A stretch of 13,725 nt of DNA from Candidatus Tectimicrobiota bacterium (lineage in GTDB: Bacteria > JACPSX01), in contig JACPSX010000201.1 in assembly GCA_016193065.1 (NCBI GenBank), forward strand, positions 1 to 13,725, read 5' to 3'. The position numbers and the translations under genes are program-made. Numbering within the stretch: position 1 is the first letter of the stretch; every line of letters begins with the position of its first letter. A model generated the notes under the pieces. The model was given only the letters and a program-made list of their open reading frames with translations. It searched no databases and was not told the DNA's origin. Of the stretch, positions 1 through 7,093 are shown piece after piece.

Positions 1-1
1 A

Positions 2-350
2 GATCGCCTGCGGGGGCAACCCCTCGGAGGAGAGAGTACCAAGGGGACTGTCCTTCCTGCCCTGAGCGCAACTGCCGGGAGCAGCGGCACCCAGAGGGTA
101 CCCGACCGGGAGCGGCCAGGGATGGGAAACCGCGCAGCCTAAACTCGCTTGCAGATAGATGAAAGTCTATCGTGGCGGTAGCGGAGGGATCCCACCCTGG
201 CCGCCCCGCTGCGGGACACCCGCAAGGCGGGTACCCGGAGCGAAGGGCAGGAAGACAGTCCCTTTGCCAGGGATTCGCCAAAAGTGGGGATGGGTAAGGG
301 TATCTTGTTCCTTTGCCCGTACGGCCCTAGTGCACTCTCCGCCGGTGATC
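2..350 (+). ncRNA. Candidate large structured RNA, family unknown
   Basis: No convincing gene lies here, but the plus strand folds into nested helices. The ends pair (2-8 with 344-350, then 26-34 with 335-343 with one A-G mismatch) around a small hairpin (13-16/20-23, CAA loop). A long helix pairs 40-51 with 255-266 and 53-62 with 245-254, leaving only C52 bulged. Inside it are a hairpin (73-77/85-89), a 9-bp helix (96-104/228-236) closing a junction, an 18-bp helix with two bulged A's (108-127/190-207), helix 129-133/175-179, hairpin 154-160/165-171 with a GAAA loop, and hairpin 210-215/219-224. Another hairpin is 292-300/310-318. Five G-T pairs (6/346, 43/263, 160/165, 295/315, 298/312) would be C-A mismatches on the other strand, so transcription from the plus strand is inferred. 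I see no RNase P, tmRNA, 6S or cobalamin-riboswitch core motifs. A fold-back DNA repeat is the main alternative. Confidence 0.45.
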
Positions 351-363
351 CGTGAAAAGGATC
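347..363 (+). repeat. Perfect 5-bp hairpin competing with the RNA closing helix
   Basis: GATCC (347-351) and GGATC (359-363) are perfect inverted repeats around a 7-nt A-rich loop. Bases 347-350 are also needed for the terminal helix with 2-8, so the two pairings exclude each other. The right arm abuts the TTGACA box at 364. There is no T-run, so it is not an ordinary intrinsic terminator. It may be a DNA operator instead. Confidence 0.35.
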
Positions 364-393
364 TTGACAGAGGTGCTGTTGTTCAACTATTAT
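364..393 (+). promoter_or_regulatory. Sigma70-type promoter of the iclR-led cluster
   Basis: A perfect TTGACA (-35) lies at 364-369. An 18-bp spacer separates it from TATTAT (-10, 5 of 6 consensus) at 388-393. The expected transcription start is near 400, about 30 nt upstream of the chosen ATG of the IclR gene at 432. It is the best promoter seen ahead of the co-directional genes 432-7456. Confidence 0.65.
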
Positions 394-419
394 TACCACT
401 GTTTCCAATATCTGAACAA
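379..419. promoter_or_regulatory. Inverted repeat bracketing the -10 box, possible operator
   Basis: TTGTTCA (379-385) and TGAACAA (413-419) form a perfect 7-bp inverted repeat around the -10 box and the expected transcription start. A second palindrome, GGATC-GG-GATCC (420-431), directly follows and touches the ATG. IclR-family proteins commonly repress their own promoter through such sites, so autoregulation is plausible, but binding is inferred. Confidence 0.35.
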
Positions 420-431
420 GGATCGGGATCC

Positions 432-1262
432 ATGACTTCCGCAAAGCTGGTCGGTTCCGCCAACAAGGCCCTCGCCATCCTGACCTCCTTCACCCTGGAC
501 AAGTTGGAGCGTGGGGTCAGTGAACTGAGCCGGGAACTCGGCCTCCACAAGGCGACGGTGCATCATATCCTGAAAGATTTGGAGCGCTGGGCTTTCGTGC
601 AGAAGGATGAAAAGACGCAAAAGTACCGTCTCGGAATGCGGCTCTTGGAGCTGGGAGATCTCGTCCGCAGGAATTCGGATCTCATCCAGAACAGCCAGCC
701 CTTTTTGGATGGGCTCAGCAGGAAGACCGGGGGGACCGTCACTCTGAGGATTCTGGAGAAGGATAGCCTCCTGGTGCTCGCCAAGGCGGAGAGCGTTCAC
801 AATCTGAAAATTACCTACGATGTGGGCTCCCGCCTTCCCTGCAACTTCGGCGCCTCGGGGAAGCTGCTCCTGGCTTTTCTTCCGGTAGGGGAATTCCGGA
901 GGCTGGCCCGGATGGGAAAGATCAGGAGGTTGACCCCCCGCACTGTGGTCAATCCCCGGGAGCTTGAGCAGGAGTTCGAAAGAATCCGCCGCCGCGGCTA
1001 CGCCTTCAGCAGCGAGCAGGCCATCAGCGGGGCGCGGGGGGTGGCGGCTCCCATACGGGACCGGCTGGGCAACGTGGTGGCGGCTCTGGGGTTCAGCATG
1101 CCGGTGAGCCTCCTCCCGCAGAATAAAGTTCCGGAAATTACCCGAGAAGTTCTGGAAACCGCCGCCGCAATCTCCGCCCGTTTGGGCTACCCGCCCCAGC
1201 TCAATGAAGAGCGGATGGATAAAGGAGCAAGGGATGACGGCCGAAGAGCCGCGGCGCGTTAA
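432..1262 (+). CDS. IclR-family transcriptional regulator
   Basis: A 276-aa helix-turn-helix regulator of the IclR family, which typically senses small organic acids or aromatic intermediates and controls catabolic operons. An N-terminal winged HTH (about residues 8-70) contains SELSRELGLHKATVHHILKDL. The IclR effector domain (about 80-255) has the family signature around LPCNFGASGKLLLAF (135-149) and a C-terminal AISGARGVAAPIRD segment. The frame is open back to 159, but residues before 432 look non-coding and overlap the structured element. The ATG at 432 lies downstream of the promoter at 364-393, has an AAGGA 10 nt upstream, and gives the usual family length. It is unusual in being the first gene of the cluster on the same strand, where many IclR genes are divergent. 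The likely targets are the Mo enzyme and amidohydrolase genes, but the ligand cannot be told. Confidence 0.9.
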   Translation: MTSAKLVGSANKALAILTSFTLDKLERGVSELSRELGLHKATVHHILKDLERWAFVQKDEKTQKYRLGMRLLELGDLVRRNSDLIQNSQPFLDGLSRKTGGTVTLRILEKDSLLVLAKAESVHNLKITYDVGSRLPCNFGASGKLLLAFLPVGEFRRLARMGKIRRLTPRTVVNPRELEQEFERIRRRGYAFSSEQAISGARGVAAPIRDRLGNVVAALGFSMPVSLLPQNKVPEITREVLETAAAISARLGYPPQLNEERMDKGARDDGRRAAAR

Positions 1263-1545
1263 GGTTGTCTATCTGGGGTTGGTGCGCAACGTGCTTGACT
1301 GTCCAGAGGAAGTGGCGGAGGTGGGAGACCGGACGACAGTGGGCCAGCTCCTGGAGCAGTTAGCATCCCGACACGGAGATCCCTTTCGCTGGAGTGTCTT
1401 CAAGGGGAATGGAGAGCTTCGTTCCACTGTTCTGATCTGTATGAACGATTCCGATGTTTCTCAACTCAGTGGCCTGGAGACCCAACTGGAAGCCGGCGCC
1501 CAGTTGACCGTCATCGTGGGGGTCTACCCCCCGGAGGGAGGATAG
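1234..1545 (+). CDS. MoaD/ThiS-family small sulfur carrier protein
   Basis: A 103-aa ubiquitin-fold protein ending in the diagnostic Gly-Gly (residues 102-103, ...YPPEGG). In MoaD, ThiS and relatives this tail is adenylated and thiocarboxylated to deliver sulfur. The VKVVYLGLVRN strand, the TVGQLLEQLASRHGD helix and the LEAGAQLTVIVGVYPPEGG end fit the family. The ATG at 1234 is chosen over 1204 because AAAGGAG (1221-1227) sits 6 nt upstream. This overlaps the IclR gene by 29 bp, suggesting translational coupling. The next gene, 3 bp downstream, encodes a molybdopterin enzyme, so the likely role is sulfur donation to its dithiolene cofactor. A MoaD paralogue dedicated to one Mo/W enzyme is the favoured reading; a ThiS-like role is less likely here. 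Confidence 0.8.
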   Translation: MTAEEPRRVKVVYLGLVRNVLDCPEEVAEVGDRTTVGQLLEQLASRHGDPFRWSVFKGNGELRSTVLICMNDSDVSQLSGLETQLEAGAQLTVIVGVYPPEGG

Positions 1546-1548
1546 ATA

Positions 1549-4104
1549 ATGGAGCAAGATATGGTGACTCCTGGCCTAAGAAACTCCGGGGATGATACCT
1601 GGATCCACAGCGCCTGCGACATGTGTTTTGCTGCCTGCGGGATTATCGCCCACAAGCAGGACGGGGTGCTGGTGAAGATTGATGGAGATCCCAACTGCCC
1701 GGCCAGCGAGGGGAACCTGTGCGCCAACGGGCAAGCGGGGCTCATCGGACTGTACGATCCCTCGCGCGTGAAGACTCCCCTCAAGCGAACCAACCCGAAG
1801 AAGGGGCTAGGAGTCGACCCGCAGTGGCAGGAAATCACCTGGGCTGAGGCATTGGACATACTGACCGAGAAGCTCACCAAAGTGCGCCGGGAAGATCCTC
1901 GCAAGCTGGTGATCACGAGCTTCGACCAAATCGCCCTCTCTTACTTTATCAGACCCGCGTGGGGGGTTGCCTTCGGCACGCCCAACACGGATTGGGTTGG
2001 ATACTATTGCGGAAATTACCTGCACGCCTCCATGTACCTGACCAACGGCTCTTTCCATTCGGACTTTGACCTGGACTACTGTAACTATGCCATTCTTCTC
2101 GGAAACCAGCAGGGATTCATGGCGGGTCTCAACGCCAATGTGGCTGCCCGCAAGATGGCGGAGGCGCGCAAAAGAGGAATGCGGGTGGTGGTCGTGGACC
2201 CCGTGGGGACCAACGCAGCGGCGAAAGCGGATGAATGGGTTCCGATCCGGCCCGGCACCGACGGCGCCTTCATTTTGAGTTTGATCCACGTGCTGGTGAA
2301 CGAGATCGGTTGCTACGATCGTGAGTTCTTGAGCTTCCGGAGCAACGGTGCGTACCTGGTTGGGGAGGACGGCCACTATCTCCGGGAAACAGCGAGCTCC
2401 AAACCTCTGGTCTGGAATCGACGGACAGGAAAGGCAGTCCCCTTTGATCAGGAGGGAATCGATCCCGCGCTGGAGGGAGTTTTCGAAGTCCAGGGGCACA
2501 AATGCCAGCCCGCCTTCCAGCTCTTGAAAAAGCAAGTCCGGGCGTACGATCCGGAGAAAGTTGCGGAGATCACCACAATCCCTGCCGGGACCATCCGTCG
2601 CATCGCCAAAGAGTTTGGAGAGGCGGCCCGGATCGGCTCCACGATCGTGCTGGACGGAAAGACTCTCCCATACCGGCCTGTGGCGGTGAACATTTACCGT
2701 GGGGCGGGTGCCCACAAGCACGGGACACATACAGCCCTGGCGGTTCAAACCTTGAACATGGTGGTGGGTGCTTTCTATGTTCCGGGTGGGCACCGGGGGG
2801 TCAATCTGGTCGGTCCAAACGGCCGCTGGTCCCCCGGTGCTACCAAAGAGGGACTCATTACCCCACCCTCAGAAATCGGGCGGGCGGCCCGGTATTACGA
2901 CTTCGAAGCCAGGCCACCGGAGGACATGGGGCTGCACGAACTCTTTCCCCTGACCACGAACCGCAGTCCCCTCTACCAGCTCAATGCCTCACAGGAATCA
3001 CCATTTAAACTCCCCTACACTCCGGAAGTCCTCATCGTCTGCCGGCGCAACCTGATGATGAACAACGTGAGCGCGCAGTCCGGCGCCGAGATGCTGATGA
3101 AGATCCCCTTTGTGGTTACGTTCAGCGTCCATCTGGATGAGGTGGCGGAGTTTGCGGATCTGGTCCTTCCCGAGGCGCATTACCTCGAGCGGTTCGACCT
3201 GTTCCCGAACCGTCCCAGCCATACCATGAGCCCTGCCACGGGGCATTTCTACTGGGGACTGCGCCAGCCCGTAATCGAGCCGCTGGGGCAGGCGCGCCGG
3301 TGGATCGATGTCCTGTACGAGGTGGCCGATCGCATGGGATTCCTGGGAGATGTCTACCGGCTCATGAACGTGAACCTCGGCATCAAGGGCCCGTACAAGC
3401 TCAACCCGTCGGAGCGCTATTCCATGGAGGAGATCTACGATCGCTGGACCAAGTCCCTGTTTGGTCCCGAGCGGGGGATTTCCTGGTTCAAGGAGAACGG
3501 CTATCACAAAGTTCCGCGGGCGGTGGAGGAACGCTACCCGGGCCCCTTTCTCCGGGCCCGCTTTCCGATCTATTACGAGAACATGCTGGAGGCAAGAAAG
3601 TCCGTGGAGAAGTTATCGGAGCAGATCCATCTGAAATGGGATACCTCCGATTACGTCCCCCTGGCGAACTGGAAACCCTGCCCGGCTTTTTCGGACGGGA
3701 CGAAGGAGTATGACCTCTATGTCGTGAATTACAAGCTCCCCTTCCACAGCCTCTCGATTACCACTCAAAACCCGTGGCTCAACGAGATGGCGGAGAGCCA
3801 TCCCTACGCCTACCGGATCATGATCAACGCGGAGACCGCGAAGAGAAAGGAGATTCTTGACGGCCAGGAAATCTGTGTGGAATCGGTGGCCGGTAAAGTG
3901 AAGGGAAGAGCGAAAGTCACCCAATGCATTCACCCCGAAGTTCTGGGGATCGCCGGTGTCTTTGGGAGTTGGGCCAAAGGGAAGCCCGTCGCCAACGGCA
4001 AGGGGGTGCATTTCAACAATCTCCTGCCGATCTCCGTGGAACGGCTTGACCCGGTTTCCGCCGGAGTGGATTCTTGCATCCGGGTCCGCGTCACGAAGGC
4101 ATAG
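1549..4104 (+). CDS. Molybdopterin (bis-MGD) oxidoreductase, catalytic subunit
   Basis: An 851-aa member of the DMSO-reductase superfamily. The N-terminal [4Fe-4S] motif is C23-x2-C26-x3-C30-x27-C58. The core pterin-binding domain follows (about 60-600), with the likely Mo/W-ligand Cys154 in GYYCGN. The C-terminal molydopterin-binding domain (about 715-850) contains NPWLNEMAESHPYAY. There is no twin-arginine signal, so the enzyme should be cytoplasmic, unlike most respiratory DMSO-, polysulfide- or arsenate-reductase relatives. Cytoplasmic relatives such as acetylene hydratase, pyrogallol-phloroglucinol transhydroxylase and resorcinol hydroxylase act on organic substrates. The MCIGN segment of acetylene hydratase, as I remember it, aligns with YYCGN here. 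The start follows GGAGG at 1536-1540. The next gene encodes its ferredoxin partner. Family assignment is firm; substrate and choice of Mo or W are not known. Confidence 0.9.
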   Translation: MEQDMVTPGLRNSGDDTWIHSACDMCFAACGIIAHKQDGVLVKIDGDPNCPASEGNLCANGQAGLIGLYDPSRVKTPLKRTNPKKGLGVDPQWQEITWAEALDILTEKLTKVRREDPRKLVITSFDQIALSYFIRPAWGVAFGTPNTDWVGYYCGNYLHASMYLTNGSFHSDFDLDYCNYAILLGNQQGFMAGLNANVAARKMAEARKRGMRVVVVDPVGTNAAAKADEWVPIRPGTDGAFILSLIHVLVNEIGCYDREFLSFRSNGAYLVGEDGHYLRETASSKPLVWNRRTGKAVPFDQEGIDPALEGVFEVQGHKCQPAFQLLKKQVRAYDPEKVAEITTIPAGTIRRIAKEFGEAARIGSTIVLDGKTLPYRPVAVNIYRGAGAHKHGTHTALAVQTLNMVVGAFYVPGGHRGVNLVGPNGRWSPGATKEGLITPPSEIGRAARYYDFEARPPEDMGLHELFPLTTNRSPLYQLNASQESPFKLPYTPEVLIVCRRNLMMNNVSAQSGAEMLMKIPFVVTFSVHLDEVAEFADLVLPEAHYLERFDLFPNRPSHTMSPATGHFYWGLRQPVIEPLGQARRWIDVLYEVADRMGFLGDVYRLMNVNLGIKGPYKLNPSERYSMEEIYDRWTKSLFGPERGISWFKENGYHKVPRAVEERYPGPFLRARFPIYYENMLEARKSVEKLSEQIHLKWDTSDYVPLANWKPCPAFSDGTKEYDLYVVNYKLPFHSLSITTQNPWLNEMAESHPYAYRIMINAETAKRKEILDGQEICVESVAGKVKGRAKVTQCIHPEVLGIAGVFGSWAKGKPVANGKGVHFNNLLPISVERLDPVSAGVDSCIRVRVTKA

Positions 4105-4113
4105 GGGGCGACC

Positions 4114-4710
4114 ATGCGCTACGGGATGGTGATTGATCTGAAGACCTGCATCGGGTGTAACGCCTGCACCATGGCCTGCAAGGCCGAGCACGCGACGCCA
4201 GCGGGGATTTTTTACGCCAAAGTTTTGGAAAAGGAAGTGGGAAAATTTCCGGCGGCTCGCCGTATATTTCTCCCCGTGCTGTGCAATCACTGCGAAAATC
4301 CCATCTGCCGGGAGGTGTGCCCCACCGGGGCGACGTACAAGCGCCAGGATGGGATCGTCCTGGTGGATTATGACAAGTGCATCGGCTGCCGGGCCTGCAT
4401 GGAGGCGTGCCCCTACTGGGCCAGGACTTACTATGATGGAGACGGAGCCTACTACCCGGGAGAAAGGACTCTCTTCGAGGAGATCAAACAGAATTTTCCC
4501 GAGGGCGTGGTGATGAAATGCAACTTCTGCGCTCATCGGGTGGATCAGAGAGTTGAACCAGCCTGTGTCCAGACGTGTCCCACGGATTGCCGGATTTTCG
4601 GGGACTTGGATGATCCGACCAGCGAAGTGTCCCGGCTCGTCGCGGAACGAAAGGGCCGCCAGCTTTTGGCGGAGAAAGGTCTCAACCCCTCTGTCTACTA
4701 CATCGAGTAA
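4114..4710 (+). CDS. Four-cluster ferredoxin subunit (DmsB/PhsB type) of the Mo enzyme
   Basis: A 198-aa electron-transfer subunit with four complete cysteine sets: C12/15/18/22, C57/60/65/69, C89/92/95/99 and C136/139/151/155. This matches the DmsB, NrfC and PhsB pattern of four [4Fe-4S] clusters. There is no signal peptide or membrane segment. The ATG follows the catalytic-subunit stop by 9 bp, with a G-rich SD (GGGGGCG), so the two are almost certainly co-translated and form a soluble heterodimer. No NrfD/DmsC-like membrane anchor is encoded in the window, so electrons probably go to a soluble carrier; the Rieske protein at 7094 is a candidate. The family call is firm; the partner is inferred from adjacency. 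Confidence 0.92.
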   Translation: MRYGMVIDLKTCIGCNACTMACKAEHATPAGIFYAKVLEKEVGKFPAARRIFLPVLCNHCENPICREVCPTGATYKRQDGIVLVDYDKCIGCRACMEACPYWARTYYDGDGAYYPGERTLFEEIKQNFPEGVVMKCNFCAHRVDQRVEPACVQTCPTDCRIFGDLDDPTSEVSRLVAERKGRQLLAEKGLNPSVYYIE

Positions 4711-4758
4711 CCGCAGAGGGAAAGGACAAATGACAGAGGGGGAAGGGAGGGTGGAATC

Positions 4759-5778
4759 ATGAAGTGTCTGCGTCTCTTGTTACTTCTGGCGCTTGTTTTC
4801 GCCATGGTGCCCTTGACAACCCCCGCGCTGGCAGCCGAGTCCACGATGGTGCGGATCGCCCACGGCGCTTTCAACGAAAAAATCGCCGCTCTTTGGATTG
4901 GAGCCGACAAGGGGCTCTTCAAGAAGCACGGGGTGGATGTGGAGGTTCTGCAGATTCGCAGCGGACCTCAGACCATGGCGGCTCTGGCCTCCGGGGATCT
5001 CCAGATGTCCTATACGATTCCTGGGTCCGTCCTCAGTGCCAAGGCCGGGGGCATGGATGTGGCTTTTTTCGCGGGACTGGTGAATAAGCCCGATGGGGAG
5101 ATCATTTCCTCTCAGGCAATCAAGAGCCCGGAAGATCTCAAAGGGAAGCGAATCGGAGTTCAAAGCATCGGGGGCGGGGTCTGGTCCCTGACGATGGTTG
5201 CCCTTGGATACTGGGGTCTGGACCCGAAGCGGGATAAGATGCTTATTCAGGTCCTGGGGGACCAGTCTGTTCTGGTCCAGGCGTTGGATACGAATAACAT
5301 CGACGCAACCTACCTGAGCTACACCCTGGCCAATGACCTGAAGAAAAGAGGGTTCCATTCTCTGGTTGATTTGGGGAAGACCGGGATCCCGTACCAGGGA
5401 TTGGCACTGGCTGCGCGGCGGGCCTACCTCCGTGAGAATCCGGATACCGTGGACGCTGTCCTCCGAGGGGTTCTGGAGTCCATCGCTTTCGTAAAGAACC
5501 CGGCCAACAAGACCGCGGCCATCGAAAATCTCACGAAGCACCTGCGGCTCTCTCGTCCTGCAGACGCAGAGGTGGGTTACCAGGTCCTTCAGTACCTGTA
5601 CGACTACGACATCCGTCCAAGCCTGGAGGGGATCCGCACCATGCATCGCCTGCTCTCCCCGCTCAACCCCAAAATGCAGAACGTGAGATCGGAAGACGTG
5701 ATTGACGAAGCTCCGGTTCAGAAGCTGGAGAAGAGCGGTTTTTTGAACAAGTTTTTGGAGACGCTCAAACGAAACTAA
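4759..5778 (+). CDS. ABC transporter substrate-binding protein, SsuA/TauA/NMT1-like
   Basis: A 339-aa periplasmic binding protein. Residues 1-25 are a Sec signal peptide with a hydrophobic Leu-rich core and an ALA cleavage site. Cys3 is not in a lipobox. The mature protein has the NMT1/SsuA hallmarks: VRIAHGAFNEKIAALWIGADKGLFKKHGVDVEV at the start, MAALASGDLQM, and SPEDLKGKRIGV in the hinge region. This family captures sulfonates, nitrate, pyrimidine precursors and many unknown organics. A purine-rich SD (GGAAGGGAGGG) lies upstream of the ATG, 48 bp after the ferredoxin gene. No permease or ATPase gene is present in the window, so it is an orphan binding protein that must borrow a transporter or act as a sensor. 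Its position suggests that it binds the substrate of the pathway. Confidence 0.88.
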   Translation: MKCLRLLLLLALVFAMVPLTTPALAAESTMVRIAHGAFNEKIAALWIGADKGLFKKHGVDVEVLQIRSGPQTMAALASGDLQMSYTIPGSVLSAKAGGMDVAFFAGLVNKPDGEIISSQAIKSPEDLKGKRIGVQSIGGGVWSLTMVALGYWGLDPKRDKMLIQVLGDQSVLVQALDTNNIDATYLSYTLANDLKKRGFHSLVDLGKTGIPYQGLALAARRAYLRENPDTVDAVLRGVLESIAFVKNPANKTAAIENLTKHLRLSRPADAEVGYQVLQYLYDYDIRPSLEGIRTMHRLLSPLNPKMQNVRSEDVIDEAPVQKLEKSGFLNKFLETLKRN

Positions 5779-5809
5779 CGGAGGCGGGTTTGAAATCATT
5801 GATAGTTTC

Positions 5810-5838
5810 CGTTCGTGCTGAGCCTGTCGAAGCATGAA
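5810..5838. repeat. Dispersed TTCG...CGAA hairpin repeat (one copy)
   Basis: TTCGTGCT (5812-5819) pairs with AGCATGAA (5831-5838) over 8 bp with one G-T, around the loop GAGCCTGTCGA. From general knowledge, the core TTCGTGCTGAGCCTGTCGAA is a dispersed intergenic repeat in many environmental genomes, where it gives spurious peptides such as LRQAQHER. Only one copy is seen in this window. Confidence 0.6.
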
Positions 5839-5877
5839 GATCACTTTGCAGCGATTTGTTGGCGGAGGAGGAGAGCG

Positions 5878-5934
5878 ATGCTGGAGAAGATGGATGAGCT
5901 GATCCGGGTCTGCCTCTACGACTCAGTCATGTAA
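5878..5934 (+). CDS. Possible 18-aa peptide ORF between two operon segments
   Basis: An 18-codon frame encoding MLEKMDELIRVCLYDSVM has a strong purine-rich SD (GGAGGAGGAGAG, 5864-5875) just upstream. A second strong SD (AAAGGAGG, 5933-5940) overlaps its stop, but no good start codon follows that SD. It may be a leader peptide, or a relic left when a gene between the binding protein and the amidohydrolase was deleted. I do not recognise the peptide. Confidence 0.25.
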   Translation: MLEKMDELIRVCLYDSVM

Positions 5935-5976
5935 AGGAGGAAAACGACCAAGCAAATCTCCGTGCCACGGCCGGTC

Positions 5977-5989
5977 GGATAAGTTATCC
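5977..5989. promoter_or_regulatory. Odd-centred palindrome upstream of the amidohydrolase gene
   Basis: GGATAA-G-TTATCC is a perfect 6+1+6 palindrome 36 bp before the amidohydrolase ATG. A palindrome of similar length with a single central base is the form of the E. coli IclR operator (TGGAAATNATTTCCA, from memory). It may therefore be a target of the IclR protein encoded upstream. No clear promoter boxes are seen beside it. Confidence 0.3.
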
Positions 5990-6025
5990 TGAAAGCGTTT
6001 TGCCATTCATTAAGGAGGGGGAATT

Positions 6026-7081
6026 ATGGCAGTCAACGGCTTTACCGTCATCGATACGGATGCTCACTATCTCGAGTCTTTTCAGGAAGTCGCCAAGTAC
6101 ATGGAGGAGCCCTACAAGTCACGGCTCCTCAAAGCCGCCCATCGATTGATTCCAACCACCACTGGGGACCGCTTCATGGAGGGGAGAATCCGCCGGGATG
6201 AAGTTTCCTATCCCCAGAAGCCCATGACCCCGGAGGAAATCCCGGCGGCTCAGAAGCGTCTCGGAGTGGATGTCTCGGTCATCCTGCCGAACAATCTCCT
6301 GGAACTCGGCAAGTTTCCCGTAAAGAACATGGCCCTGGCCATCTGCAGGGGGTTCAACGACTATATGCTGGACCAGATCGTGGACCCCAAGCGGGGAATC
6401 TACACGATGGTTTTTGTTCCCCTGCTGGATCCCCCCGAGTCGGCCAAGTTGATCGACCGGGTCGGCAAGCACCCCGGTGTAGCGGCCGTCTGCTTTATCA
6501 GTGCCAACGTGGAACCCCCACTGGGGGATACCTTCTACAATCCGGTCTACGAGGCGGCCCAGCGCAACGGGCTTCCCATCGTGTATCACAGCGCGGGCTC
6601 GGACCTGCACGACTTCTTCGTGAGAGGGTTTCAGTCGTTTATGGAGACTCACTCCCTGGGATTTGTTTTCTGGAACTACATTCACATGACCAGTGTCGTC
6701 ATGGAAGGGATTCCGGAACGTTTCCCCGGACTTAAGTTTGGGTTTCAAGAGTCCGGGATCTTCTGGGTCCCCCAACTCATGTACCGTTTGGACAATGCTT
6801 ATATGAAGCGGCGCTCCGAGTCGCCGCTCTTGAAGAAGCTGCCCAGCGAATACATGCGGGACTTCCGGTTTGGCACCCAGCCCCTGGAATCCCCAAAGAA
6901 TCTGGATCACCTCAAGTATGCCTTTGAGATGGTGGATGCGGAAAACACCCTGATGTTTGCCACCGACTATCCCCATTGGGATTTTGATCCCCCCTCCACG
7001 ATTACCGACTTGCCCTTTCTGAGTCACAAAGCGAAGACGCGAATTCTCAGTGAAAATGCCCAGAACTTTTTCCGGTTTTAA
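6026..7081 (+). CDS. Amidohydrolase-2 family metal-dependent hydrolase/decarboxylase
   Basis: A 351-aa TIM-barrel enzyme of the amidohydrolase-2 group (PF04909), which includes ACMSD, gamma-resorcylate decarboxylase and related hydrolases. The first barrel strand has D12-A-H14 (TDAHYLE), where many relatives have HxH. A metal-ligand His is likely at 188 (VYHSAG), and the conserved Asp is 314 (FATDYPHWD). FQESG (240-244) and H220 are further family-like positions. It should be cytoplasmic, since there is no signal peptide. SD AAGGAGGGGG precedes the ATG. It is followed after 12 bp by a Rieske gene and lies downstream of the Mo enzyme genes, so a decarboxylation or C-C/C-N hydrolysis step in the same catabolic route is likely. 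Substrate and reaction cannot be read from sequence. Confidence 0.88.
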   Translation: MAVNGFTVIDTDAHYLESFQEVAKYMEEPYKSRLLKAAHRLIPTTTGDRFMEGRIRRDEVSYPQKPMTPEEIPAAQKRLGVDVSVILPNNLLELGKFPVKNMALAICRGFNDYMLDQIVDPKRGIYTMVFVPLLDPPESAKLIDRVGKHPGVAAVCFISANVEPPLGDTFYNPVYEAAQRNGLPIVYHSAGSDLHDFFVRGFQSFMETHSLGFVFWNYIHMTSVVMEGIPERFPGLKFGFQESGIFWVPQLMYRLDNAYMKRRSESPLLKKLPSEYMRDFRFGTQPLESPKNLDHLKYAFEMVDAENTLMFATDYPHWDFDPPSTITDLPFLSHKAKTRILSENAQNFFRF

Positions 7082-7093
7082 AGGAGGGGGAAA

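Noticed and set aside
2-350. RNase P RNA or cobalamin riboswitch in the structured region
   Set aside because: RNase P conserved cores (GAGGAAAGUCC, ACAGAA) are absent. The CAGGAAGAC segment recalls a B12 box, but the other riboswitch elements and their order do not match.
159-431. N-terminal extension of the IclR frame back to 159
   Set aside because: The extra 91 residues have no IclR similarity, overlap the structured element and its promoter, and the length from 432 is normal for the family.
4780-5844. 354-aa minus-strand frame including LRQAQHER
   Set aside because: It is the shadow of the binding-protein gene, and its N-terminus is only the dispersed repeat read in reverse.
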